A stretch of 8,900 nt of DNA from CAZTKP01 sp964614215 (GCA_964614215.1 CAZTKP010000116.1:1-8900); one strand, 5' to 3'. Numbered from the stretch's first letter, positions 1-6,176 are shown. Notes: generated by a model not told the origin, from the letters alone. A program made the numbers and translations.

Positions 1-167
1 ATTACGGCGGCGGCGGAGGCGGTTACCCCGGCGGCGGCGGAGGAGGAGGCAGTGGCCGTTACTGCGGTGGCGGTGGCGGATCATATAATTCCGGCACAAA
101 TCAGGATAATGCAGCTGGAAACAGGACAGGTCACGGTTACGTAACCATTGTAAGGGTCTACGAATAA
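1..167 (+). CDS. Glycine-rich surface protein, C-terminal end (partial)
   Basis: The gene runs in from beyond the left edge; the first whole codon starts at base 3 and TAA is at 165-167, giving 54 visible residues. Most of the visible part is runs of glycine broken by Tyr, Pro, Ser and one Cys (YGGGGGGYPGGGGGGG near the start). It then closes with a motif of the form CGGGGGSYNSGTNQ, a short Asn/Gly stretch and GHGYVTI, ending VRVYE. A Gly-rich block followed by SYN-x-G-T-N-Q and GHGYV-x-I is what I know from the ALK/LTK-type glycine-rich domain (Gly_rich, PF12810 as I recall it), which sits at the end of large secreted bacterial proteins. Function is unknown; a role at the cell surface is inference. 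The GGC-rich patch makes bases 5-83 far more GC-rich than the rest of the window. A 79-bp gap separates it from the next lipoprotein gene. Confidence 0.72.
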   Translation, partial: YGGGGGGYPGGGGGGGSGRYCGGGGGSYNSGTNQDNAAGNRTGHGYVTIVRVYE

Positions 168-184
168 ATCAATTTCTATCCCCA

Positions 185-212
185 TTGTTTTTTCTATGTA
201 AAACAGTATATT
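185..212 (+). promoter_or_regulatory. Possible sigma70-type promoter of the lectin lipoprotein gene
   Basis: TTGTTT (185-190) and TATATT (207-212) are separated by 16 bp, placing a transcription start near 219, about 28 bases upstream of the ATG at 247. The -10 matches TATAAT at five of six positions; the -35 matches at three. The ribosome-binding site ACGGAG is at 235-240, six bases before the ATG. No hairpin terminator for the preceding glycine-rich gene is visible in 168-246, so read-through is also possible. Confidence 0.4.
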
Positions 213-246
213 AAATTCAGTTGGTTTAAATTTCACGGAGAAAACA

Positions 247-1986
247 ATGCTGAAAAGGTTACTATTCTTACTAATTTCTATTTTTCTAGTTTCTTCATGT
301 GCTATTGATGAAGAGCAGTCACTATGTATTACTTCACTGGATTGTCCCGAAGGACTTATCTGTGTTGACGGGTTCTGTGTCACTGATGAAGGTGGAGACA
401 CTGGAAATACCGGCGATACAGGGAATACTGGGAATACTGGGAACACGGGAAATACAGGAGATACCGGTAATACTGGTGATACAGGGAACACAGGAGATAC
501 TGGAAACACTGGAGATACTGGCGATACAGGAAATACCATGGACGACTCAGACGACTCAGACAAGTCAGACGCGTCCGACATGGACAAAGATGACGACATG
601 GACACAGTGGACGTAGAGGACGAAGTGGACACGGATTCCGTTGATTTTGATGAAGTTCCTGATGAGGATACTATTATTGATACCTGTGGAGATACAGTAG
701 TTGACAGTCCTGAAGAGGTTTGCGACGGGAATAAGATCGTCTGTAATCTTATTGAGGGAATGGGGTATGTAAATGAAACTGAAGCCTCCTGTCTGTCAAC
801 TTGTGATGGTTGGGACGTAAGTGTCTGTGAATGTGAAACAGGATATGAAAAGGATGTTGACGGAAAATGTGTTGATATTGATGAATGTGCCACGGCTGCT
901 CATAATTGTGACTCAAATGCTGACTGCGAAAATACTCCGGGCTCTTTCACCTGTACCTGCAAAGACTACTTCACCGGTGACGGCACTGCATGTACGTTCT
1001 GTAACACAAATGCGCAGTGTGATTCAGATTGCCATGCCTGTGAAGAACCGACACCGCTTTGTAAAGATAACGGAGACAGCACTTCAAAGTGCGTTGAGTG
1101 TCTGACAACAGCAGACTGTACTGACCCTGAAATATGTAACTCAGCAAATGAATGTTCAGTTGATCCATGTTTTGTTTCAGGAGTTGACTGGTGGCATGAC
1201 GGATCTGGCAACTGTTACCTTTACGTGGCAACTGCGGCAAATTATACTTCTGCAGAGACTCAGTGTAAGGCTCTGGCTACAAATTCCGGCAGCATAGCCC
1301 ATCTTGTAACAATAAACGATGCAGCTGAGAATGGTGTCGTCCGCACTTTTGCAACTGACAAAGGCGGAACGAATATCTGGATCGGTCTAGGCGGACATTC
1401 CGCTACAACGAGAGTTGCAGCTTCAGGAAACGGCGATCTTCCGGCAAATGCTTTTGAGGTTGGAACTTACGGCGGCAGATATTCGGGTGATACGACAGGT
1501 ACTCAGCAGGATACACCTAATGGACATGGTTACATGCACTACACGCATTACTATAAGATAACTCCGGCAGTTTCAGGCTACTACACTTTTTCAGCAACAC
1601 CTGCTTCAAACTGGGATGCTGAACTGAGACTATGGAACAGATCTGACTGTACTGATGAAAATGAACTTATTTATGAAGATGATCCCGGTAACGGCGGCGA
1701 AGAGTATTTTAACTACTCCCTAAGTGCTGGAACTACATATTATTTTGCTGTACAGGGTTTTGAAGATACAGATTACGGCACCTACGTCATGTCGATCAGC
1801 TATTCTGACGAGGAATACCAGTATTTCGGCTGGGAAAGTGGTGATAACTACAGCTATGCAAACTGGAACAGCGGAGAGCCTAACAACACTGACGAGCAGG
1901 GCACAATGATGTATGCTGACGGTAAATGGAATGATTCTGAAACTACGAATACCTATTCATTTGTCTGTGAAGTTCCGGGAAGTTAA
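247..1986 (+). CDS. Secreted lipoprotein with TG-repeat stalk, EGF domain and split C-type lectin domain
   Basis: This is a 579-residue protein. Residues 1-18 form a lipoprotein signal peptide (Lys/Arg start, Leu/Ile/Phe core, lipobox VSSC with lipidated C18); +2 is Ala, which favours export to the outer membrane if the rules of E. coli hold. In order it has a four-Cys head (C27, C33, C39, C44), DTG/NTG tripeptide repeats (51-97), an Asp/Ser acidic linker (98-146), a Cys-rich module (147-208), a calcium-binding EGF domain (210-249; DIDE start, six cysteines, C-x-N-x4-F-x-C hydroxylation-type motif) and further Cys-rich segments (252-303, including VECLTTADC). A C-type lectin domain follows: long-form hairpin C308/C323, first core Cys C340, WIGL at 378-381, GEPNN at 543-547, WND at 561-563, FVCE at 572-575. 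A PPC-like beta-sandwich of about 120 residues sits between WIGL and the second half. The likely role is a stalked surface adhesin binding carbohydrate or another ligand; the ligand is unknown. The stop lies 6 bp from the stop of convergent upp. Confidence 0.88.
   Translation: MLKRLLFLLISIFLVSSCAIDEEQSLCITSLDCPEGLICVDGFCVTDEGGDTGNTGDTGNTGNTGNTGNTGDTGNTGDTGNTGDTGNTGDTGDTGNTMDDSDDSDKSDASDMDKDDDMDTVDVEDEVDTDSVDFDEVPDEDTIIDTCGDTVVDSPEEVCDGNKIVCNLIEGMGYVNETEASCLSTCDGWDVSVCECETGYEKDVDGKCVDIDECATAAHNCDSNADCENTPGSFTCTCKDYFTGDGTACTFCNTNAQCDSDCHACEEPTPLCKDNGDSTSKCVECLTTADCTDPEICNSANECSVDPCFVSGVDWWHDGSGNCYLYVATAANYTSAETQCKALATNSGSIAHLVTINDAAENGVVRTFATDKGGTNIWIGLGGHSATTRVAASGNGDLPANAFEVGTYGGRYSGDTTGTQQDTPNGHGYMHYTHYYKITPAVSGYYTFSATPASNWDAELRLWNRSDCTDENELIYEDDPGNGGEEYFNYSLSAGTTYYFAVQGFEDTDYGTYVMSISYSDEEYQYFGWESGDNYSYANWNSGEPNNTDEQGTMMYADGKWNDSETTNTYSFVCEVPGS
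397..537 (+). repeat. In-frame 9-bp tandem repeat encoding DTG/NTG
   Basis: Fifteen complete tripeptides, each D-T-G or N-T-G, plus a final N-T cover residues 51-97 of the lipoprotein. At the DNA level the 9-bp units are degenerate: all four Thr codons, all four Gly codons and both codons each for Asp and Asn are used. The array probably serves as an extended, flexible stalk between the lipid anchor and the folded domains. Tandem 9-bp units could change copy number without shifting frame, although the synonymous scatter would reduce slippage. Confidence 0.9.
1447..1803 (+). other. PPC-like beta-sandwich inserted inside the C-type lectin domain
   Basis: Residues about 401-519 of the lipoprotein do not fit a C-type lectin. 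They resemble the bacterial pre-peptidase C-terminal (PPC) domain: a start with YYKITPAVSGYYTFSA (435-450), then WDAELRLWN (456-464), a CTDE...YEDDPGNGGEE loop (468-486), and SLSAGTTYYFAVQGF (491-505) followed by GTYVMSIS (511-518). These correspond to the 'D-x-x-L-x-L', 'D-D' and 'L-x-A-G-T-x-Y-x-x-V' signatures of that family. Lectin sequence resumes at about 524 (FGWESGDNYSYANW), so the insert occupies the loop after WIGL. The family call is by eye, not by search. Confidence 0.68.
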
Positions 1987-1992
1987 TTCGTC

Positions 1993-2616
1993 TTAAAGAG
2001 TTCCGAAAAGTCTGTCGCCGGCATCTCCGAGTCCGGGGAGTATGTATCCTTTTTCATTGAGTTTTTCATCGACCTGAGCGGTATAGATCGCAACATCGGG
2101 GTGATCTTTTTCCATTCTTTCAAGTCCTTCCGGGGCCGCGATGATAGAAAGAACTTTTATTGAAACAGGATTTTCCTTTTTGATGATATCAACTGCGGCA
2201 CTTAGAGATCCGCCCGTTGCAAGCATAGGATCAACGAGGTAGACGTGACGCTCGGAAATATCTTTTGGAAGTTTTTTGTAGTATTCAACAGGCTCAAGGG
2301 TCTCTTCATCCCTAAAAAGTCCGATATGACCGACTTTTGCAATGGGAAGAAGGTCCTGAAGAATATCGGTCATTCCAAGACCGGCTCTGAGAATAGGAAT
2401 AATAGCGACAGCGTTGTCCTCAAGAAGCATGGCCTTTGTCTTCATAAGAGGAGTTTCAACCTCAACCTGTCTCATTGGAAGATCTCTTGATGCTTCGTAC
2501 ATGAGCATTGTTGATATTTCATTAAGCAGTTCACGGAACATCTTCTTATCGGTGTCAGCTTTCCGCATCCACGTAATTTTGTGTTTTATAAGCGGGTGGT
2601 CGATGGCTTTATGCAT
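1993..2616 (-). CDS. upp: Uracil phosphoribosyltransferase
   Basis: This enzyme catalyses uracil + PRPP to UMP + diphosphate, the cytoplasmic pyrimidine salvage step. The 207 residues match the usual length of about 208. Visible family motifs are ILRAGLG (75-81), RDEETLEPV in the middle of the protein, the PRPP-binding loop VDPMLATGGS (128-137), APEGL, and the uracil-binding C-terminal segment YILPGLGDAGDR (191-202), ending FGTL. The start is the ATG at 2614-2616, because GGAGGA lies four bases upstream and the protein then begins MHKAIDHPLIKHK, matching known UPRT N-termini. An in-frame TTG at 2676 would add 20 residues, but that TTG is the first half of a TTGACA promoter box. The gene follows the ATPase gene on the same strand, with its own predicted promoter, and converges on the lectin lipoprotein gene. 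Confidence 0.96.
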   Translation of the reverse strand: MHKAIDHPLIKHKITWMRKADTDKKMFRELLNEISTMLMYEASRDLPMRQVEVETPLMKTKAMLLEDNAVAIIPILRAGLGMTDILQDLLPIAKVGHIGLFRDEETLEPVEYYKKLPKDISERHVYLVDPMLATGGSLSAAVDIIKKENPVSIKVLSIIAAPEGLERMEKDHPDVAIYTAQVDEKLNEKGYILPGLGDAGDRLFGTL

Positions 2617-2620
2617 AGTT

Positions 2621-2626
2621 TCCTCC
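2621..2626 (-). promoter_or_regulatory. Shine-Dalgarno site fixing the upp start
   Basis: Reading on the minus strand, GGAGGA is followed by AACT and then ATG (2616-2614). This is the only strong ribosome-binding site near the 5' end and decides for the shorter upp start over an upstream in-frame TTG. Confidence 0.88.
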
Positions 2627-2647
2627 AGTAAATGATCAAAACATTTA

Positions 2648-2676
2648 AATATTGCTTTTTTGATTTTCCTTGTCAA
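2648..2676 (-). promoter_or_regulatory. Predicted upp promoter
   Basis: On the minus strand a perfect TTGACA (2676-2671) is followed after 17 bases by AATATT (2653-2648), four of six matches to TATAAT. Transcription would start near 2641, leaving a leader of about 25 bases before the ATG. The box lies 5 bp past the stop of the upstream ATPase gene, so upp can be expressed independently of it. The surrounding 13 bases (AGAAAATTGACAA) recur at the ATPase promoter. Confidence 0.55.
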
Positions 2677-2681
2677 TTTTC

Positions 2682-3935
2682 TTATTTAACCCAGTTCCAT
2701 GCCTGAACATGTTCAATACCTTTTATGTTCCCGAAAGATACAGGATCTAGAGAAACAACAATTTTTTTATGGTTATCGCTGATCTTTTCAAGATTCCCGA
2801 ATTCTCTTGCGATGACTTCGTCACTATTAAGAATGTATGTGGTCTGAATATAGTGAAGAGAGTCATTTTTCTTAGCAACAAAATCAATTTCTTTTCCCTT
2901 GACAGACCCGACATGAATGCCGTAGCCCTCCCGTAATAGATGAAGAAACACGGTATTTTCAAGAAACTTTCCCGGAGAATGACGACCTGAAAAAGAGCTG
3001 TTGTATTTAAAAGAGAGGTCATTTATATAGTATTTTCTTTCTCCTGAAAGTATTTTTCTGCCTTCAATATCATAGCGTGGTGCTTCATGTATAAAGAACA
3101 CATCCTTAAGAAATTCAATATAGTTGCCTATAGTTACTGCATTGGTTTTTATTCCGGAAGCTTTAAAAGTTTTTGATATGTTGTTAACTGAAAAGTAACT
3201 ACCTACAGAATCAATCAGAAGATCAATGAGCTTATCAAGAATTCTTATCTCTCTGATCTGATGTCTCTGAACGATATCTCTTAAAACGATTGAATCTTTC
3301 AGATCGGAAATATAGTGCTTTTTTAAATTTTCATCAGATAACTTAAAACATTCAGGCATTCCGCCGTTATACATATAATCAATAAAAGACTGCTGTGAAG
3401 GCTCACTACCTGTAATACCGCAGTATTCTGTATAACTGAAAGGAAACAGTGTGTAGGACAGATACCTTCCGGATAAAAGAGAGGATAGTTCTCCTGAAAG
3501 TAAAGATGCATTTGAGCCTGAGATGATGATTTCCCATTCCTGAGTAAAATCCTGAGCCAAAGAGTTTACAGCCTCTTCCCACCTGTTAATTTTCTGCACT
3601 TCATCTATAAAAAGATAGGATTTCTGTTTGTCAGTTTTTTTTCTAAACTGCTGAGTGAGGTTAAAAAGATCATCACCATTTTTAATAAATGCAAAAGCCT
3701 TATATTCCATATTAAGATAAAGAATTGAAGACGGTTCGGCGATCTTTTTTTCAAAAATAAGGTTTATAAGTTGCCTCATTAGAAAACTTTTTCCACATCT
3801 TCTCTGCCCGCAGATAACTTTAATAAGCTTATTTCCAATAGACGGGATAAGTCCGCTTAATGCTTTGCTCCTTAAAAATCCTGTATCTGAGAATTTGTTT
3901 TCCCAAACTTGATAATTTTGGATATTGTCAAACAT
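2682..3935 (-). CDS. AAA ATPase of the DUF4143 family
   Basis: This is a 417-residue protein. Walker A is GQRRCGKS (43-50), Walker B is YLFIDE (107-112) followed by VQKI, and SGSNASLLS (139-147) is the sensor-like segment typical of these ATPases. LSGRYLSYTLFPFSYTEY follows, then a helical, probably winged-helix DUF4143 region from roughly 195 to 340. The C-terminus contains KGKEIDFVAKK...YIQTTY, the nuclease-fold-like element of the family (E-x-D-F-V ... Y-I-Q-V/T), in which the expected catalytic Lys after Gln appears to be replaced. These AAA_14/DUF4143 proteins are common, often patchily distributed and without an established function; no function is assigned here. The ATG at 3933-3935 is chosen for its GGAGG five bases upstream. 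A TTG at 4022 would add 29 residues encoded by promoter and repeat DNA. The gene looks more AT-rich than the neighbouring oxidoreductase genes, compatible with transfer but not measured. Confidence 0.87.
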   Translation of the reverse strand: MFDNIQNYQVWENKFSDTGFLRSKALSGLIPSIGNKLIKVICGQRRCGKSFLMRQLINLIFEKKIAEPSSILYLNMEYKAFAFIKNGDDLFNLTQQFRKKTDKQKSYLFIDEVQKINRWEEAVNSLAQDFTQEWEIIISGSNASLLSGELSSLLSGRYLSYTLFPFSYTEYCGITGSEPSQQSFIDYMYNGGMPECFKLSDENLKKHYISDLKDSIVLRDIVQRHQIREIRILDKLIDLLIDSVGSYFSVNNISKTFKASGIKTNAVTIGNYIEFLKDVFFIHEAPRYDIEGRKILSGERKYYINDLSFKYNSSFSGRHSPGKFLENTVFLHLLREGYGIHVGSVKGKEIDFVAKKNDSLHYIQTTYILNSDEVIAREFGNLEKISDNHKKIVVSLDPVSFGNIKGIEHVQAWNWVK

Positions 3936-3940
3936 ACGAT

Positions 3941-3945
3941 CCTCC
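3941..3945 (-). promoter_or_regulatory. Shine-Dalgarno site fixing the ATPase start
   Basis: GGAGG on the minus strand lies five bases (ATCGT) before the ATG at 3935-3933. It excludes the longer reading from TTG 4022 and leaves 3946-4102 as a divergent intergenic region. Confidence 0.85.
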
Positions 3946-3955
3946 GCAGAAAGTT

Positions 3956-3972
3956 TAAAGTATGATTTAAAG
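3956..3972 (-). repeat. 17-bp direct repeat, gene-proximal copy
   Basis: The plus-strand sequence TAAAGTATGATTTAAAG is identical to the copy at 3996-4012, with a 40-bp period. On the minus strand it reads CTTTAAATCATACTTTA and lies between the predicted promoter and the Shine-Dalgarno site of the ATPase gene. A TTG (3982-3980) precedes it at the same 10-base offset as in the distal copy. It may be an operator or a duplicated promoter element. Confidence 0.85.
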
Positions 3973-3993
3973 ATTATCACAATTTGGCGTATT

Positions 3994-4022
3994 TGTAAAG
4001 TATGATTTAAAGTGTTTGTCAA
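3994..4022 (-). promoter_or_regulatory. Predicted promoter of the ATPase gene
   Basis: On the minus strand a perfect TTGACA (4022-4017) is followed after 17 bases by TTTACA (3999-3994), a weak -10 with three of six matches. Transcription would start near 3987, giving a leader of about 50 bases that contains the gene-proximal 17-bp repeat. The -35 shares the 13-base context AGAAAATTGACAA with the upp promoter. Confidence 0.45.
3996..4012 (-). repeat. 17-bp direct repeat, promoter-proximal copy
   Basis: This is an exact second copy of TAAAGTATGATTTAAAG. It occupies most of the spacer and the first bases of the -10 of the predicted ATPase promoter, so a protein bound here would block that promoter. 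The two copies are 40 bp apart, close to four helical turns, which would put them on roughly the same DNA face. Confidence 0.85.
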
Positions 4023-4032
4023 TTTTCTGTTC

Positions 4033-4061
4033 TTGACTTTTAAGTTTCAGAGATTTATTCT
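4033..4061 (+). promoter_or_regulatory. Predicted promoter of the oxidoreductase operon
   Basis: TTGACT (4033-4038; five of six) and TATTCT (4056-4061; four of six) are separated by 17 bp. Transcription would begin near 4068, about 35 bases before the ATG at 4103. The -35 lies only 10 bp from the oppositely directed TTGACA at 4017-4022, so the two divergent promoters are back to back and could compete for polymerase. Confidence 0.5.
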
Positions 4062-4102
4062 CCATTGTAAATTGTTATTTAGTTTTAAGCATAGAGGAAA
4101 AA

Positions 4103-6175
4103 ATGAAAAGGATCTCGAAACACCCGGTTCTTGATGTTCCTAACGACCGGAAGGAAGTTAAATTCATGTTCAACGGTGTTGAAATGACTGGTTTTGAAGG
4201 TGAAATGGTCAGTTCAGCTCTCTTTGCAAACGGAGTTCAGGAGTTTTCCATTCACAAAAAAGGTGATGCTCCTCAAGGCATTTTCTGTGCAAACGGAATG
4301 TGCAGTCAATGTACTGTAATTATTGATGGAAGTCCTCAAAAGTCATGCATAACACCGCTTCATGAAGGTATGGACGTTCAGACTTTGAGACATCTTCCCG
4401 ATCTTCCTGCTGATGATTCAAGGATAAAGGGTTTTGAAAAAAAGACTGTCGTCTGTGACGTTCTTGTTATCGGCGGCGGCCCGAGCGGACTTACCAGCAC
4501 GATTGAGCTTGCAAAGCTCGGTTTCAGAGTAGTTCTTGTCGATGATAAGGATAGACTTGGCGGAAAACTGCTGCTTCAGACTCATAAATTTTTCGGTTCA
4601 GAGGAAGACTGTTATGCAGGAACCAGAGGAAACGATATAGGTCGCATTCTTGAAGAAGAGGTGCGAAGCTTTGATAACGTCAAAGTGTTCACCGAAGCTC
4701 CTGTTGTCGGTATTTTCAAGGATAGAAAAGCGGGACTTTTTGTTGAAAATAAAAAGTATATTCTTGTCGATTTTCAGGGTCTTGTAATTTCTGCGGGAGC
4801 AAGAGAGCGTTCAATAGTTTTTCCAGGCAACGATCTTCCCGGAGTTTACGGTGCAGGTGCTTTCCAGACACTTGTAAACCGTGATCTTGTGAGATCTTCT
4901 GAAAAAGTAATGATAATCGGAAGCGGAAACGTCGGTCTTATAGGTGCCTACCATGCTCTTCAGGCAGGTATCGAGGTTGCAGGTATTATTGAGATCGCCG
5001 ATGAGATAAGCGGTTACAAAGTTCATGCTGACAAGATCAAAAGAATGGGCGTTCCAATCTATCTTAACACCACGGTTCTCTGTGCAGAGGGTGACGGAAA
5101 GGTTGAGAGAGTGACAATTGCCGAAGTTGACAGGGCATGGAATCCTGTTCTTGAGACTGCAAGAACTTTTGAAGTTGATACAGTTCTTGTCGCTGCAGGT
5201 CTTTCTCCTGCCGATGAGTTTTACGAAATGGCTGAAAAGTTTGAGTTCAAGGTTATTAAGACAGGTGACGCTCAGGAAATCGCCGAAGCGAGCAGTGCAA
5301 TGTTCGGTGGAAGGATAGCAGGGCTTAAAATGGCGGCTCTTCTCGGTCGTGACGATGTTGTTGTTGACGACACATGGTATAAAAAAGCGGAAGTTCTTAA
5401 GTCAAAACCGGGAGTGATCCACAAACTTGATCCGCTTGTGCCTACTGAAAAATTTCAGCCTAACTTCAGCTGTGTTCAGGAAATTCCCTGTAATCCGTGC
5501 ACAACTGTCTGCCCGAAAAACGCCATTAAGCTTATGGATAAGTCAGGAACTATCATGGATATTCCTTATCTGAGCGGCGAATGTATCGGCTGTGGCATCT
5601 GTGTTGCGGCCTGTCCGGGTCTGGCGATAACTCTTGTTAAAAAGACTGATGACAAAACGGCCGAAGTTATGCTTCCCTATGAATTTAACTGTGATCTTAA
5701 TACGGGAGATAAAATTCCGCTAAACGATATTGACGGGAATTATCTTGAAGATGGTGAAGTTGTAAAAACACAATACAATAAAAAGTATAAAACAACGCTT
5801 GTTACTGTTAAGTGTTCTCTTGAAAATGCACCTCTTGTCATGGGTACAAAAGTTCAGGATGATTCAGTTGTTAAACCTTTGGATGAGGCTGATTTTGATT
5901 ATATTCCTGAAAATGGAATTGTCTGTCGCTGCGAGAGGGTGACTTTGAAGGAATGTGTTGATTTTATTAAAGAAAATAATGTCCGCGATATAAATCAGCT
6001 TAAGCAGATACGGGTCGGGATGGGCGCCTGCGGATCCAAGACATGTTCTGTTCAGATGCCCAGAGTTTTCAAGGCTGCGGGCGTAGACTGGTCTGAGGTT
6101 ACGGAAGGAACGAACAGGCCCATGTGTGTCGAGACACCGATGTTTGCGCTGATCAACGAAGAGAGTGGAGAGTGA
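4103..6175 (+). CDS. Fused alpha subunit of an HcnAB/proline-dehydrogenase-like iron-sulfur flavoprotein
   Basis: The protein has 690 residues. Domains in order: N-terminal [2Fe-2S] domain of the Fer2_4 (HcnA, sarcosine oxidase alpha N-terminus) type with C62, C67, C70, C82; an FAD-binding Rossmann fold (GGGPSG, 124-129, with acidic D147 ending the second strand); a nested second dinucleotide fold (GSGNVG, 273-278, E297); a ferredoxin-like part with C457-x5-C463-x2-C466-x3-CP and C494-x2-C497-x2-C500-x3-CP, consistent with two [4Fe-4S] clusters; a beta-rich segment (about 520-585, LPYEF...); and a BFD-type [2Fe-2S] domain (CRCE 608-611, GMGACGSKTC 639-648). In relatives these parts are split over HcnA/HcnB or proline dehydrogenase alpha/gamma/delta subunits. 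It should accept electrons from the beta subunit encoded next and pass them to an unidentified acceptor. No signal peptide is seen, so it is cytoplasmic. The RBS is AGAGGA at 4093-4098. The substrate is not determined. Confidence 0.88.
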   Translation: MKRISKHPVLDVPNDRKEVKFMFNGVEMTGFEGEMVSSALFANGVQEFSIHKKGDAPQGIFCANGMCSQCTVIIDGSPQKSCITPLHEGMDVQTLRHLPDLPADDSRIKGFEKKTVVCDVLVIGGGPSGLTSTIELAKLGFRVVLVDDKDRLGGKLLLQTHKFFGSEEDCYAGTRGNDIGRILEEEVRSFDNVKVFTEAPVVGIFKDRKAGLFVENKKYILVDFQGLVISAGARERSIVFPGNDLPGVYGAGAFQTLVNRDLVRSSEKVMIIGSGNVGLIGAYHALQAGIEVAGIIEIADEISGYKVHADKIKRMGVPIYLNTTVLCAEGDGKVERVTIAEVDRAWNPVLETARTFEVDTVLVAAGLSPADEFYEMAEKFEFKVIKTGDAQEIAEASSAMFGGRIAGLKMAALLGRDDVVVDDTWYKKAEVLKSKPGVIHKLDPLVPTEKFQPNFSCVQEIPCNPCTTVCPKNAIKLMDKSGTIMDIPYLSGECIGCGICVAACPGLAITLVKKTDDKTAEVMLPYEFNCDLNTGDKIPLNDIDGNYLEDGEVVKTQYNKKYKTTLVTVKCSLENAPLVMGTKVQDDSVVKPLDEADFDYIPENGIVCRCERVTLKECVDFIKENNVRDINQLKQIRVGMGACGSKTCSVQMPRVFKAAGVDWSEVTEGTNRPMCVETPMFALINEESGE
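6167..6170 (+). promoter_or_regulatory. Shine-Dalgarno site for the beta subunit, inside the alpha gene
   Basis: GGAG lies six bases before ATG 6177-6179 and overlaps the last codons of the alpha-subunit gene, whose TGA is at 6173-6175. This arrangement implies translational coupling. It also favours ATG 6177 over the in-frame GTG at 6165, which would place the start upstream of this site. Confidence 0.8.
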
Positions 6176-6176
6176 T

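Noticed and set aside
299..616. Plus-strand frame with Ile-Leu-Gly/Glu-Ile repeats
   Set aside because: It is an out-of-frame reading of the same 9-bp repeat; the lipoprotein frame has the signal peptide, the cysteines and domain matches.
81..893. Long minus-strand open frame with Val-Ser-Pro-Val-Phe-Pro repeats
   Set aside because: It is the antisense of the lipoprotein's TG repeat and acidic linker, where periodic codons remove stops on the other strand. It also crosses the glycine-rich gene's end and has no ribosome-binding site.
2617..2676. Longer upp start at TTG 2676
   Set aside because: It would add 20 residues not found in the family and its TTG is part of a TTGACA box; GGAGGA before ATG 2616 is decisive.
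2682..3935. Toxin-antitoxin or defence system built on the DUF4143 ATPase
   Set aside because: No small partner gene or nuclease lies beside it; its neighbours are upp and an unrelated metabolic operon.
3956..4012. CRISPR-like array
   Set aside because: There are only two 17-bp AT-rich copies, with a single 23-bp spacer, located in a promoter; there is no cas gene.
3936..4022. Longer ATPase start at TTG 4022
   Set aside because: The extra 29 residues would be encoded by the two direct repeats and a TTGACA box, while GGAGG precedes ATG 3935.
6165..6176. GTG 6165 as start of the beta subunit
   Set aside because: The Shine-Dalgarno GGAG overlaps or follows this GTG and is correctly spaced for ATG 6177; MKNYDVVIIGGG is the normal N-terminus for the FAD fold.
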